Assembly (NCBI GenBank): GCA_015272215.1
Contig: JACYMD010000010.1
Location: 53,658-117,657 of the forward strand
Reading direction: 5' to 3'
From: Rivularia sp. T60_A2020_040
GTDB taxonomy: Bacteria; Cyanobacteriota; Cyanobacteriia; Cyanobacteriales; Nostocaceae
DNA: 64,000 nucleotides
This document shows, piece by piece, positions 27,443 through 36,418 of the stretch (within the stretch, counting starts at the first letter, position 1; each line of letters begins with the position of its first letter). Below the pieces are notes generated by a model. The model was not told where the DNA came from and did not search any database. It worked only from the letters and a program-made list of their open reading frames with translations. A program made the position numbers and the translations under genes.

Positions 27443-28603
27443 ATGCATCCTTATGCTTGGCTAGAGCAATCTTTAACAACTATTCACCGCGCTGATTGGT
27501 ACCGCTCGGTACAATCTATCCACGGTGCTACTGGTGCTACTGTCATTTTACAAGGATGCGAGGTAATTAATTTTGCCAGTAATGATTATCTCGGTTTGGC
27601 TGGGGATGAACGTTTAATTCAGGCTGCAACTACTGCTATTCAACATTTCGGAACTGGTAGTACTGGTTCTAGATTACTCAGCGGCAATCGGGAATTACAC
27701 TTAGAATTGGAAATGGCGATCGCATCACTGAAAAAAACAGAGGATGCTTTGGTTTTCAGTTCGGGATATTTAGCAAATTTGGGTGCAATTACTGCTGTAG
27801 TTGGTAAACGTGATTTAATTTTATCTGATGAGTACAATCATTCAAGTTTGAAAAATGGGGCAATTCTCAGTGGTGCTGCGGTTATTGAATATCCCCATTG
27901 CGATGTTACGGTTTTAAAAAGTAAGTTGCAAGAAGTTCGCCAAAATTATCGACGTTGCTTGATAATTACCGATAGTGTATTTAGCATGGATGGTGATTTA
28001 TGTCCATTAAGAAAATTATTAGATATTGCCTCGGAATTTGGCTGTATGTTATTAGTCGATGAAGCCCATGGTACTGGAGTATTAGGAAAAACTGGTGCTG
28101 GTTGTGTGGAACATTTTGATTGTACCGATAGGGAGTTAATTCAAGTTGGTACTTTAAGTAAAGCTTTGGGTAGTTTGGGTGGTTATGTTGCGGGAAGTAA
28201 AAATTTAATTGACTTCTTACGAAATCGCGCTCCGACTTGGATTTATAGTACTGCATTATCACCCGGTGATACTGCTGCGGCTTTATCAGCAATTAAGATT
28301 GTTAAAGAAGAATCTACTCGTCGTCGTCAATTGTGGGAAAATGTCAATTATCTAAAAAGCTTAATAGAGCAACATCTACCAAATTTAAGAATATTACCAT
28401 CAGAATCAGCAATTATTTGTTTTGAAGTAGCAAGTGCAGCAGAAGCATTAAAAATCGGCAATTATCTCAAAATATCGGGAATTTTTGCACCAGCAATTCG
28501 TCCCCCGACAGTTCCCACTAGTCGAATTCGTATTTCCTTAATGGCAACTCATCAACCAAGTCATATTAAGAAATTAGTAGAAGTATTAAGAAATTTTAAT
28601 TAA
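27443..28603 (+). CDS. bioF: 8-amino-7-oxononanoate synthase
   Basis: 386-residue PLP enzyme of the alpha-oxoamine synthase family; it condenses a pimeloyl thioester with alanine in biotin synthesis. It shows FASNDYLGL near 48, [13 protein letters not shown] near 73, [10 protein letters not shown] (about 200-209) and the PLP lysine in GTLSKALGS (about residue 239). Length and start ([11 protein letters not shown]) fit BioF rather than glycine C-acetyltransferase. Other biotin genes are not in the window. The gene follows ruvA after a 53-bp repeat gap and may be co-transcribed with spp-ruvA. Confidence 0.92.
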   Translation: MHPYAWLEQSLTTIHRADWYRSVQSIHGATGATVILQGCEVINFASNDYLGLAGDERLIQAATTAIQHFGTGSTGSRLLSGNRELHLELEMAIASLKKTEDALVFSSGYLANLGAITAVVGKRDLILSDEYNHSSLKNGAILSGAAVIEYPHCDVTVLKSKLQEVRQNYRRCLIITDSVFSMDGDLCPLRKLLDIASEFGCMLLVDEAHGTGVLGKTGAGCVEHFDCTDRELIQVGTLSKALGSLGGYVAGSKNLIDFLRNRAPTWIYSTALSPGDTAAALSAIKIVKEESTRRRQLWENVNYLKSLIEQHLPNLRILPSESAIICFEVASAAEALKIGNYLKISGIFAPAIRPPTVPTSRIRISLMATHQPSHIKKLVEVLRNFN

Positions 28604-28628
28604 AGAAAGTGAATTCGACGACTATCAC

Positions 28629-28652
28629 AGAAGTCGGGTTTTTAGGATAAAT
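28629..28652. repeat. AGAAGTCGGGTTTTT interspersed repeat, single arm
   Basis: 'agaagtcgggtttttaggataaat' matches, in reverse complement, the right arm of the inverted repeat at 62335-62399. No partner arm is seen here. The surrounding 28604-28854 contains TTATCAG and GTTCACTG-type tandem units and no gene. Confidence 0.7.
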
Positions 28653-28854
28653 GTGTGTAGTAATAGAAAATAGTTATAAAAACATTTAATAATTCAACAC
28701 AGCAAAAAACAGGACTTAACTAACTGTAAGTCCCGGATATCTCCCTTAATTAAAGTTATCAGTTATCAGTCGCCGCAGTAGTGTATAGTGTTCATTCAGA
28801 TAGAAAGCATCTCAACTGTTCACTGGCAACTGTCCACTGTCAACTGTTCACTAT

Positions 28855-29334
28855 TTACTCAGGATTAGTAGTACCTTCTGCTGGATTAGCACCTGTAACA
28901 TTAGCTTCTACATTCACTCCTTTAACACCTTTAACACCCTTAGTCAAAGGTTCAATTTGCTGGAGCTCTTCTTGAGAAGAAACTGTACCACCAACACTAA
29001 CAACCCCTTCAGCTTCTTTTACTTCTAATTCGCTAGTTGGTAAGTTTTCTTTGAGTTTTTTACTAACTTCTTTTGATAAATCGCTTTCTAGCGGACTTTC
29101 TAGGTTAGCAGCACCAGTTGGAGGAACAGATGTAGTTTCTCCATCAGCAGCCTCTCCAGGCTGATTTAAAGGTTGATTTAAACCTTGTGTTTCGCTAGCT
29201 TCTCTTGCTGCGGGTTGTACAACCCCATTTGTAGCGCTGGGATTTTCTGAATCAGTTTTAGCGGCTTCTTCACCACAACCAACTGCACTTGTTAATAAAA
29301 TACCGCCGATTAGAAAAGTAATAAACTTTTTCAT
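28855..29334 (-). CDS. BON-domain lipoprotein
   Basis: 159 residues. Lipoprotein signal peptide with lipobox SAVGC (Cys20), then a long Gln/Asn/Pro/Glu-rich flexible region, then a BON domain (about 83-145: SKKLKENLPTSELEV...VVSVGGTVSSQEEL). BON domains bind phospholipid surfaces, so an envelope role is likely, but the specific function is unknown. A KGVKGVKGV tandem near residue 133 is encoded by short DNA repeats (acacctttaacaccctt). It is a single gene. Confidence 0.85.
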   Translation of the reverse strand: MKKFITFLIGGILLTSAVGCGEEAAKTDSENPSATNGVVQPAAREASETQGLNQPLNQPGEAADGETTSVPPTGAANLESPLESDLSKEVSKKLKENLPTSELEVKEAEGVVSVGGTVSSQEELQQIEPLTKGVKGVKGVNVEANVTGANPAEGTTNPE

Positions 29335-30244
29335 TTGAATCTCCTATTAGAGCCAGATGAAGCAACTAAATAAATAAGTAAGTGTGTTGTGTTTATGAGC
29401 GAATGTTTAAAAAACAATCGAACATAAAAATCAGCAAGTACCATCATAGATACTAGCTTGAGTAGAAAGTAAAGAGTTTTATTGCTTCTTCTAAAAGCAT
29501 TTTCTTTAACTTTCAATTTTTAACCACTAATAATCGCGACATTCCATACTGATTGACATTTTATTTACTTAACGAAGGTTGTTAAGAGCCTTTAAATGCA
29601 TTTATGTAATGCCGCCGCACAGCAGCTATTTGATGTTAACAAATTTGTGAAATTTAGCCACATTTTTTCCAAGTTTTTATTAACTTGATAATTCTAATTG
29701 AGAATCAAACTGCAAAACATCTATACAAGCTGAATACAGCGATTTATCTATCTTTACACTGAAGTAAAATACTGCATTTTTTGTTGCTCTATTTTGCGCG
29801 TTACTACTTAAAACTTAGTTAAAAATAAAATCAGTATATATCAATTTTTAATCACAATTTGCACAATTGATTAATAATTAACAACTACTTATTACTTTAA
29901 TGGCGATAAGCAGATAATTATTTGTTGGAATTTAGTTATTTGTGAATGCTAAACTCGAAAAAAAGATGAATATTTCACTCTTTATACTCTTGACATCTGC
30001 CTTTTTTTTTGAGAATCAACAAATTGATTATGATTAAATAAAAAAATATAGAGGCAAAATTTTTCAAAGTTTTTTCTCAGAGCAACTTCTGTTAAATGAA
30101 GTTCCGATTCAAGAATTTTATAAATAATCAGGAATAGCCTGAGTACAATCGGTGGTTGCTGCGTGACACACAGTAGGCTTATTTCAATGCCAAGAGTTTT
30201 GCGATCGCAGGATTTAAATTAATGTGGTGCGATTTGTAGCAAAA
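29335..30244. other. 910-bp AT-rich region without a recognised gene
   Basis: Very AT-rich with poly-T and poly-A runs. A 61-codon minus-strand frame at 29331-29516 overlaps the BON gene start and has no coding features. A HIP1-like GCGATCGC lies at about 30201. No RNA gene or repeat family member is identified. Confidence 0.5.
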
Positions 30245-30505
30245 CTAATAATGATATCGGCAAGAAATAATAGTTAAATGAACATCATCAACAGCATAAA
30301 CTAACCGATTTGTATCATCAATTCGCCGTGACCAAAATCCGGCTAAATTTTCCTTTAGAGGCTCTGGCTTACCAATACCTTCAAAGGGCATCCGCATCGT
30401 CTCCTCAATCAGTTTATTAATTCTTTTGAGTGTTTTTTTATCTTGCCCTTGCCAGTAAATATAATTAGCCCAAGCCTCATCAGTCCATGCCAACATTCTA
30501 GTCAT
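30245..30505 (-). CDS. yoeB: YoeB/Txe-family toxin
   Basis: 86-residue ribosome-dependent mRNA endonuclease toxin of the RelE superfamily. The whole length aligns with YoeB in pattern: LAWTDEAWANYIYW, KKTLKRINKLI, PFEGIGKPEPLK, GFWSRRI, RLVYAV and the C-terminal CRYHY with catalytic His/Tyr. All key residues (Glu in PFEG, Arg in SRR, His near the end) are present. The ATG at 30505 overlaps the antitoxin stop by 8 bp; a second ATG at 30496 would give a nearly identical product. This is toxin-after-antitoxin operon order. Confidence 0.95.
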   Translation of the reverse strand: MTRMLAWTDEAWANYIYWQGQDKKTLKRINKLIEETMRMPFEGIGKPEPLKENLAGFWSRRIDDTNRLVYAVDDVHLTIISCRYHY

Positions 30506-30752
30506 CTAGCAAATCTCGCTGCATCACTTTCCCCTGTTTAAATTGAGCAATAGAACGCTCTAAATGGGCTGCATTTGCAGGAGACTTCAATAAATGCACA
30601 GTCTCCATTAAACTTTTAAAAAACTCCAACGACATCACCACTGCATCATCAGCGTCCCCTCTGGTAATAATTGTATAATCAGCATCTTCCGTCACCTGAT
30701 CTAAAACCGTTTTTAAGCTATTGTTTGCCTCGCTAAAAGAGATAATTTTCAT
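30498..30752 (-). CDS. yefM: YefM/Phd-family antitoxin
   Basis: 84 residues. The N-terminal Phd/YefM fold (MKIISFSEANNSLKTVLDQV, then ADYTIITRGDADDAVVMSLE) binds DNA and dimerises. The C-terminal acidic tail (SIAQFKQGKVMQRDLLDD) is the region that normally wraps and neutralises YoeB. The gene directly precedes and overlaps yoeB. Autoregulation by the toxin-antitoxin complex at the upstream promoter is usual for the family but not shown here. Confidence 0.95.
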   Translation of the reverse strand: MKIISFSEANNSLKTVLDQVTEDADYTIITRGDADDAVVMSLEFFKSLMETVHLLKSPANAAHLERSIAQFKQGKVMQRDLLDD

Positions 30753-31025
30753 CTGTTGAAAACCTGTATTGTTTATTGTAGAAGTGTAGTCCTTTCTTCA
30801 ATATTGTGCCATCAACAACTCTCTTAGAGTAAGTCACTCTCTGGTTAGAAAACTTTCCCGATGCTCATCTCCTTCATGCAAATACCCACTCATCTTAATT
30901 TTGATTCCTGCCAACTCCTCCTCGCTTCTTCTTACTCCCAGGAAGTCGGTCAACGCAGTCAAATAATGTCGCAACTGACAATCCCCCCCACTGAAACCGG
31001 ACAGGAATGTTAACTGATTAAAAAA

Positions 31026-31099
<74 letters not shown>

Positions 31100-31300
31100 G
31101 AAACTTTATTGTATATAACACATATCCCATCGCCACGGCAAGATGCTCGGATAATTTGTTTTCTATTTGCATCCATATATCTGATAAAAATATGGGAATT
31201 ATAAGTAGAAAGAGGATTTACCACACAAAAATACATGAACAATAGTAGCCATAAAAAATTACCATGGTGTTGTATAGTGTTAAATTTTTGATTTTATTAC

Positions 31301-33592
31301 ATGAGCTACTATATTTCTCCGCGTTTTGAAGATAAACTTGCCGTTCACATTACTAAAAACTATCTCGACCTTCCGAATGTACGAGTACCTGTGATTTTGG
31401 GTATTCATGGACGTAAGGGTGAAGGAAAATCCTTTCAATGTGAATTAGTTTTTGAGAAAATGGGTGTTGAGGTTACTCATATTTCTGGTGGTGAATTAGA
31501 AAGTCCGGATGCTGGAGATCCAGCACGTTTGATTCGGTTACGCTATCGCGAAACTGCCGAATTAATCAAGGTGCGCGGTAAAATGTGTGTGTTGATGATT
31601 AACGATTTGGATGCCGGTGCTGGACGTTTTGATGAAGGTACTCAGTATACGGTGAATACTCAATTGGTTAACGCTACATTGATGAATATTGCCGATAATC
31701 CTACTGATGTACAGTTACCCGGTAGTTATGATTCTACTCCTTTACATCGCGTTCCCATTATAGTTACAGGAAACGATTTTTCCACTTTGTATGCACCATT
31801 GATTCGTGATGGAAGGATGGATAAGTTTTATTGGGAACCCAATAGAGATGATAAAATTGGGATTGTAGGGGGAATTTTTAGCGAAGATGGTTTATCACAG
31901 CGAGATGTAGAAAAACTGGTAGATAATTTTCCCTTTGCTGCTGTTGATTTTTATAGTGCATTGCGATCGCGAATTTACGATCAACAAATTCAGCACTTTA
32001 TCCACAATGCTGGAATAGACAAGGTATCTTCACGGGTTGTTAACAGCAACGATGTTCCATCATTCAAAAAACCCAATTTCGGGTTATCAGATTTGATGGA
32101 GATGGCTAATTTAATGGTTGATGAACAAAAAAGGGTCGATGATTCGCGGTTGGTTGAAGAATACAATCGTGGTGCATTAAGGCATCAAAAGCATTTTATC
32201 CCAACTGCTGCACAAACACCCGTTTATGAAGCCAGACCAACTGCCAATTTTGATGGAGAACCAATCCCAACTTATCATGCCAGACCAACTGCCAATTTTG
32301 ATGGAGAACCAATCCCAACTTATCAAGCGAGAATAAGTTATCAAGCACAAGCACAAGCTGTTAAAATTCCCCAACTTCCATCTGCTCATCAATCTGGAAA
32401 TCAAAGTAGAAACCCTACGATTAAAGATATGCAAATTGCAACTACCCATGTTGGGCCTGAAATACTCAGCTATATGCAGAAAATTTTGGCATCGGGAAAC
32501 CATTTGAGCATAGAATATGCAGATAAAGACAGCAAAGGCAAGGGTGATTGGCAACGGTTTTCAAATCACGAAATAGATGATATGGCTGATGCTATTGGAG
32601 ATTTGGAACGATGTTTAGTTAGTCATAATCAAGATTATGTCAGGGTTGCTGGAATCGATTACAAAACCAAGCTGCCAGTCATGGAAACCATAATTCAAAA
32701 TCCTAATGAAAAAAATAGCGGTTCGACTTTCCGTTATCCACCGACTCAACATCACAATGAATTAAGTAGCGATTCAACTTTCCGTTATCCAACTACTACT
32801 CAACATCAGAAACAACTAAGTAGCGATTCGAGTTTTCATTATCCACCTACTCAACATCAGAAACAACTAAGTAGCGATTCGAGTTTCCATTATCCACCTA
32901 AACCTACTCAATATGACAACGAACAAAGTAGCGATTCAAGTTTCCGTTATCCACCTACTACTCAACATCAGAAACAACTAAGTAGCGATTCAACTTTCCA
33001 TTATCCACCTACTACTCAACATCAGGAAGAACTAAGTAGCGATTCAACTTTCCATTATCCACCTACTACTCAACATCAAAACGATTCAACTTTCCATTAT
33101 CCAGCTACTACTCAACATCACAACGATTCAACTTTCCATTATCCACCTACACCTACTCAATATGAGAACAAACAAAGTAGCGATTCAACTTTCCGTTATC
33201 CACCCACTACTACAGTGACTCCCTTCCCTGCTCCCCATACAGCTTCTCAATCTGGAGAAAACCGCACCTTAAAAGATGCTAATCAATATAATCCAGGGAT
33301 ATCTACAGCCCATGTAGAACTAGAAATTTTAGAACAAATGCGGGAAATTTTGGCTTCAGGGAACCATATCGGTATAGAATATGTAGACCAGCGTCGATTC
33401 TACACAGGTTCATGGAAAAGTTTTGCTGGACATCAAATAGAAGATATGGCAGACGCGATCGCAACATTAGAAGCGTGTTTAGTCGAACATAACAACGATT
33501 ATGTGCGTATTCTCGGAATTGAACCTCAAGCCAAACGACGGTTAAGAGAAATCATGGTTCAACGTCCGAATGGTAAACTTGTTCACAAATAA
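31301..33592 (+). CDS. rca: Expanded Rubisco activase paralogue with two SSUL domains and a long tandem-repeat linker (Rca2)
   Basis: 763 residues, about 330 more than standard cyanobacterial Rca. Residues 1-290 are a full AAA+ activase core almost colinear with Rca1 (Walker A GRKGEGKS 37-44, Walker [18 protein letters not shown]). A linker follows with two tandem 16-residue units (311-326, 327-342; core ANFDGEPIPTY). SSUL1 spans about 379-469. A repeat tract (about 473-640) holds ten copies of a (S)DS(T/S)F(R/H)YP motif spaced by Thr/Gln/His. SSUL2 spans about 667-757. SSUL2 keeps RRFYTGSW (698-705); SSUL1 has DSKGKGDW at that place. Both have Phe (420, 708) where the first redox Cys would be. 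The frame is intact throughout. No Shine-Dalgarno is visible. It is isolated, preceded by tRNA-Val. Confidence 0.93.
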   Translation: MSYYISPRFEDKLAVHITKNYLDLPNVRVPVILGIHGRKGEGKSFQCELVFEKMGVEVTHISGGELESPDAGDPARLIRLRYRETAELIKVRGKMCVLMINDLDAGAGRFDEGTQYTVNTQLVNATLMNIADNPTDVQLPGSYDSTPLHRVPIIVTGNDFSTLYAPLIRDGRMDKFYWEPNRDDKIGIVGGIFSEDGLSQRDVEKLVDNFPFAAVDFYSALRSRIYDQQIQHFIHNAGIDKVSSRVVNSNDVPSFKKPNFGLSDLMEMANLMVDEQKRVDDSRLVEEYNRGALRHQKHFIPTAAQTPVYEARPTANFDGEPIPTYHARPTANFDGEPIPTYQARISYQAQAQAVKIPQLPSAHQSGNQSRNPTIKDMQIATTHVGPEILSYMQKILASGNHLSIEYADKDSKGKGDWQRFSNHEIDDMADAIGDLERCLVSHNQDYVRVAGIDYKTKLPVMETIIQNPNEKNSGSTFRYPPTQHHNELSSDSTFRYPTTTQHQKQLSSDSSFHYPPTQHQKQLSSDSSFHYPPKPTQYDNEQSSDSSFRYPPTTQHQKQLSSDSTFHYPPTTQHQEELSSDSTFHYPPTTQHQNDSTFHYPATTQHHNDSTFHYPPTPTQYENKQSSDSTFRYPPTTTVTPFPAPHTASQSGENRTLKDANQYNPGISTAHVELEILEQMREILASGNHIGIEYVDQRRFYTGSWKSFAGHQIEDMADAIATLEACLVEHNNDYVRILGIEPQAKRRLREIMVQRPNGKLVHK
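32231..32326 (+). repeat. Two tandem 48-bp in-frame repeats in rca2
   Basis: Units 32231-32278 and 32279-32326 are near-identical at the DNA level and encode a 16-residue unit with core PTANFDGEPIPTY. The near-identity suggests a recent duplication. Confidence 0.9.
32714..33213 (+). repeat. In-frame tandem repeat tract of rca2 linker
   Basis: Ten units of 42 to 57 bp, each containing 'gattc(a/g)a(c/g)ttt(c/t)c(g/a)ttatcca' and an 'actcaacatca' or 'actcaatatga' spacer. Unit length changes by multiples of three, preserving the frame. It is coding, not a CRISPR array. Confidence 0.93.
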
Positions 33593-33607
33593 TCAAATAA
33601 CAATGTA

Positions 33608-33630
33608 GAGACGTAGCACTGCTACGTCTC
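33608..33630. repeat. Palindromic interspersed repeat (GAGACGT family), copy 5
   Basis: GAGACGTAGC (33608-33617), ACT, GCTACGTCTC (33621-33630), 16 bases after the rca2 stop. Its sequence core is identical to copy 3. It may end rca2 transcription. Confidence 0.85.
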
Positions 33631-33847
33631 CAAAATGTGTGTAGAATTCCTACAACAAACCGCTACAGGAGATTTTATCACCTTTGGTATAAACTATTAA
33701 TTAAACCAATCCAAAAACGTTATTGACAACAATTTGTTCGGGTGAATTATCAAATCAGTTAACAGTTATCAGTCTTGAAATTTCAATAAAAATGGTGCAA
33801 TGATTTCAATTTATTGATGGAGAGAAATAGTTTAACTATAGAAAAAA

Positions 33848-34318
33848 TTAATCGGGTAACTTAATCTTTCCAGGGCCAGTTTCTTGGGAAACTCTTTCAA
33901 TATTAAAATTCTCAATATTGCTTTCAAAGCGATTGAAAACAACTCGAATTTCGTCATAACCGATTGCAGTCGAAGCACCTCTAGGAGTTTTACATTTCAC
34001 CCGCATTAAAGTTTGAAAACCACCATAGGGTTCATTAATATAAAAGCTGCGATTACAATCAAAACCAATAAAACCTTCTAAGGCTAACTGATTGAGAGCA
34101 GCAACACCCATACGACTATCAATTAGCGATTTTATTTGATTTATCTCATCTTTTTGACTCATTCGCAGCCATTTATCTTTTGGCTGGGTATTCTGAGAAT
34201 AAATAGATTCAGGAATCGTTCTTTTTGAAGTTGCAAAAACTTGATTATTCAACAACCATAATAATGGAGTTGCTATCAAAATAGATGCAATCGCTAACTT
34301 TTTTATAGGATGCTTCAT
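33848..34318 (-). CDS. Secreted hypothetical protein
   Basis: 156 residues. An N-terminal signal peptide is likely (KKLAIASILIATPLLWLL, cleavage near VFA-TS). The mature part has two cysteines (in FDCNRSFYI and VKCKTPRG) that could form a disulfide, and a beta-rich C-terminal half. No family is recognised. It neighbours a peptidoglycan-binding protein on the same strand, about 115 bp apart, so both may be envelope proteins, but operon structure is not evident. Confidence 0.6.
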   Translation of the reverse strand: MKHPIKKLAIASILIATPLLWLLNNQVFATSKRTIPESIYSQNTQPKDKWLRMSQKDEINQIKSLIDSRMGVAALNQLALEGFIGFDCNRSFYINEPYGGFQTLMRVKCKTPRGASTAIGYDEIRVVFNRFESNIENFNIERVSQETGPGKIKLPD

Positions 34319-34433
34319 TGTACTATTTGTAGAATATAAGACTCAATCTTGAAAACTGAAATAAAGGCAGTACACTTAACTATTAAATACTCCTTATTCC
34401 TTACTCCCTTTATTAGTAAATAATTTTTTCAAG

Positions 34434-35501
34434 TTAACAAGCAACTATCGATTCTACCTTTAATTGATAGGTAGTATTACCGCGAGTTGCACTTACATTA
34501 ATCGAATATTTACCAGCTTCCAGGAAAACCTGAGAATTGCTAGCTTCAGTTAGATAAACTTTACCATCTCCAACTCGAAATAATTCAAATACTGCATTAC
34601 CTTCTACAGAAGTAATTCCAATCAGAAAATTTTGTTCTGGTGCTACTTCAAGTCTGTGAATAACTGTTTCACCTCTGATTGCGGCATCTTCTACAACTTC
34701 AAATTCTTTTCCTTGAGTAAAATTGAATAATTTACCATAACGGTAACTTAAAAGTTCATCTATTAACTGCTGATTTAAACCTTGAGAAATCATAAATTGA
34801 TAAGTTTTGATTCCGACAACTCCATCAACCACTAAACCTTGACGTTGCTGAAAGTTTTTGACAGTTTGTTCAGTTGCTTGTCCAAAATTGCCATCTTCTA
34901 AAATACCACTTGTACTACCAGAAACATAATTGAGGAATTTTTGTACAATCAAAACATCTTGTCCTTCATCACCCTTTTTCAGTGGTAATTTAATCAATTT
35001 TTCTGTCTCTAACTCACCAAAGAAAGCTTTAACTCTATCTTCATCAGGTATATCATGCCGAGCTAAACTATATAAAGAACTCCAAGTTTTTTTTCCGACA
35101 ACACCATCAGGTTGAAGTCCTCTCGCTTTTTGAAAATCGATTACAGTTGTTTTGGTTTTCGCACCAAAAACACCATCTACAATCAGCGAGCCAAAATTAC
35201 CATACTCCAACATACCTTGTAATAACTCAACTTCATTACCTCTAGAACCTTCTCGGAGAGTTTCTCGTTGCGATAACCATACAGCTTCATCCAATTGTAA
35301 AATGGTTTCTGCATCAACAATTCCATTATTAGAAAGATGATTGTAAAGTTGTTGAAACTTAATTACTGCTGCTTTTGTTTTACCACCAAAAATGCCATCA
35401 GTTGTACCCAAATATAAATTGAGTTGTTTTAAAGCTTGTTGTAACTTGGTTACTTTTAATCCAGTTACACCTTCAGCGAGAACAATAAAGTTAGTAGTCA
35501 T
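34434..35501 (-). CDS. Protein with three peptidoglycan-binding domains
   Basis: 355 residues. Three PG_binding_1 modules: about residues 8-70 (GLKVTKLQQALKQL...DGIFGGKTKAAV), 83-148 (GNEVELLQGMLEY...DGVFGAKTKTTV) and 178-240 (GQDVLIVQKFLNY...DGNFGQATEQTV). The C-terminal 90 residues (ETVIHRLEV...GKYSINVSA) resemble a PPC-type beta-sandwich. No signal peptide is visible and no hydrolase domain is attached, so it may bind cell wall material by itself or be exported by another route. Domain calls are firm; the role is open. Confidence 0.85.
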   Translation of the reverse strand: MTTNFIVLAEGVTGLKVTKLQQALKQLNLYLGTTDGIFGGKTKAAVIKFQQLYNHLSNNGIVDAETILQLDEAVWLSQRETLREGSRGNEVELLQGMLEYGNFGSLIVDGVFGAKTKTTVIDFQKARGLQPDGVVGKKTWSSLYSLARHDIPDEDRVKAFFGELETEKLIKLPLKKGDEGQDVLIVQKFLNYVSGSTSGILEDGNFGQATEQTVKNFQQRQGLVVDGVVGIKTYQFMISQGLNQQLIDELLSYRYGKLFNFTQGKEFEVVEDAAIRGETVIHRLEVAPEQNFLIGITSVEGNAVFELFRVGDGKVYLTEASNSQVFLEAGKYSINVSATRGNTTYQLKVESIVAC

Positions 35502-35625
35502 GGTATTCTTTGCTGTTGTATCTTTTTTGCTCCTATAACTACATTTATCCTTTGAAGATTCCGGAAATATACTTTGCTTTTACTCTTATCTCGGTATGAA
35601 ATTAGCATTCACCCCTCGCTGCGGT

Positions 35626-35731
35626 TCATCTTTCTTCTAGCCAAAGTTGTTCATCAGAGAAACCGAGCATTAAGCTTATCGAGTTGAGCCTTTACTTGTT
35701 CTTGGTAAGCTTGTTTTGTTTCTGATTCCAT
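35626..35731 (-). pseudogene. Small coiled-coil gene remnant with probable frameshift
   Basis: From an ATG at 35731 the minus strand reads a 25-residue charged helix (ESETKQAYQEQVKAQLDKL) and stops at 35654. A one-base shift near the end continues with SDEQLWLEER before a stop at 35626. Together they look like the start of a small cyanobacterial coiled-coil protein disrupted by an indel. Alternatively the 25-residue ORF is complete or accidental. The remaining part of 35502-35875 is AT-rich without a gene. Confidence 0.3.
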
Positions 35732-35875
35732 GAAAATTATCTCTTTTTGAAAAGTTAACTACATTACGCAGTGGTAGTATAAATATTCCGAAATCATATT
35801 TCTATGTATTCTTTATACAATTAAACTAATTTTTTTGAAAGTTCAGCCTTAAGATTATCTTGTTAATTATGTGAT

Positions 35876-36418
35876 TTAAAATACGAAATCAAACTCTTTG
35901 GTAATATTCCATCTTTGATTTTCATGCTTTAACAAGGTTAAATTCCTCGCAGTAAACTCAAAATGCAATTCCCGATTTTTAAAATCCATCCAAGCTGTTT
36001 TAAAATGATTTACCTTTAAATCTTTAAAAGCGACTGTCATGTGAGGAGTAAAACCGCGAGATTTACCAAGTTTATCTACTATCCCCAAATATTTTTCTAA
36101 ACAAACCATTAAATCAGCTTGTAAATTCATTAATTCTGGAGTTTGAACTACATCAATATATATGACGCGAGGAGCAAATGCATTATAACCATTAAGAGTA
36201 ACTGATATAGACTTTCTCCCCATAACAAACTTCTGTAAACATTCTTTTAAATCAGTTAGTTTATCGCCATCCCATTCAAAAGGAGGTTGTAAAGTAATGT
36301 GTGGTGGAGATTTTTGAGCGTGCTTGCTGTTGTAATTATCCGCAAAATACTGCTTAATCTCGTTAGCGTCATCTTGAATTGACTGTGGTGGTAATAAAGC
36401 GATGAAATAGAGACTCAT
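35876..36418 (-). CDS. 2H phosphoesterase (2'-5' RNA ligase / LigT-like family)
   Basis: 180 residues with the two HxT/S motifs of the 2H superfamily: HIT at 40-42 and HMT at 126-128, each after a Pro-rich turn. N-terminal YFIALLPP and the spacing match LigT-like cyclic phosphodiesterase/2'-5' RNA ligase proteins. Such enzymes act on RNA ends or cyclic nucleotide phosphates; the physiological substrate is not predictable. A single gene with no RNA repair partners nearby. Confidence 0.85.
   Translation of the reverse strand: MSLYFIALLPPQSIQDDANEIKQYFADNYNSKHAQKSPPHITLQPPFEWDGDKLTDLKECLQKFVMGRKSISVTLNGYNAFAPRVIYIDVVQTPELMNLQADLMVCLEKYLGIVDKLGKSRGFTPHMTVAFKDLKVNHFKTAWMDFKNRELHFEFTARNLTLLKHENQRWNITKEFDFVF

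Noticed and set aside
32714..33213. Regular repeats resembling a CRISPR array
   Set aside because: Units are in frame inside a long CDS, spacers are not unique, and no cas genes are present.
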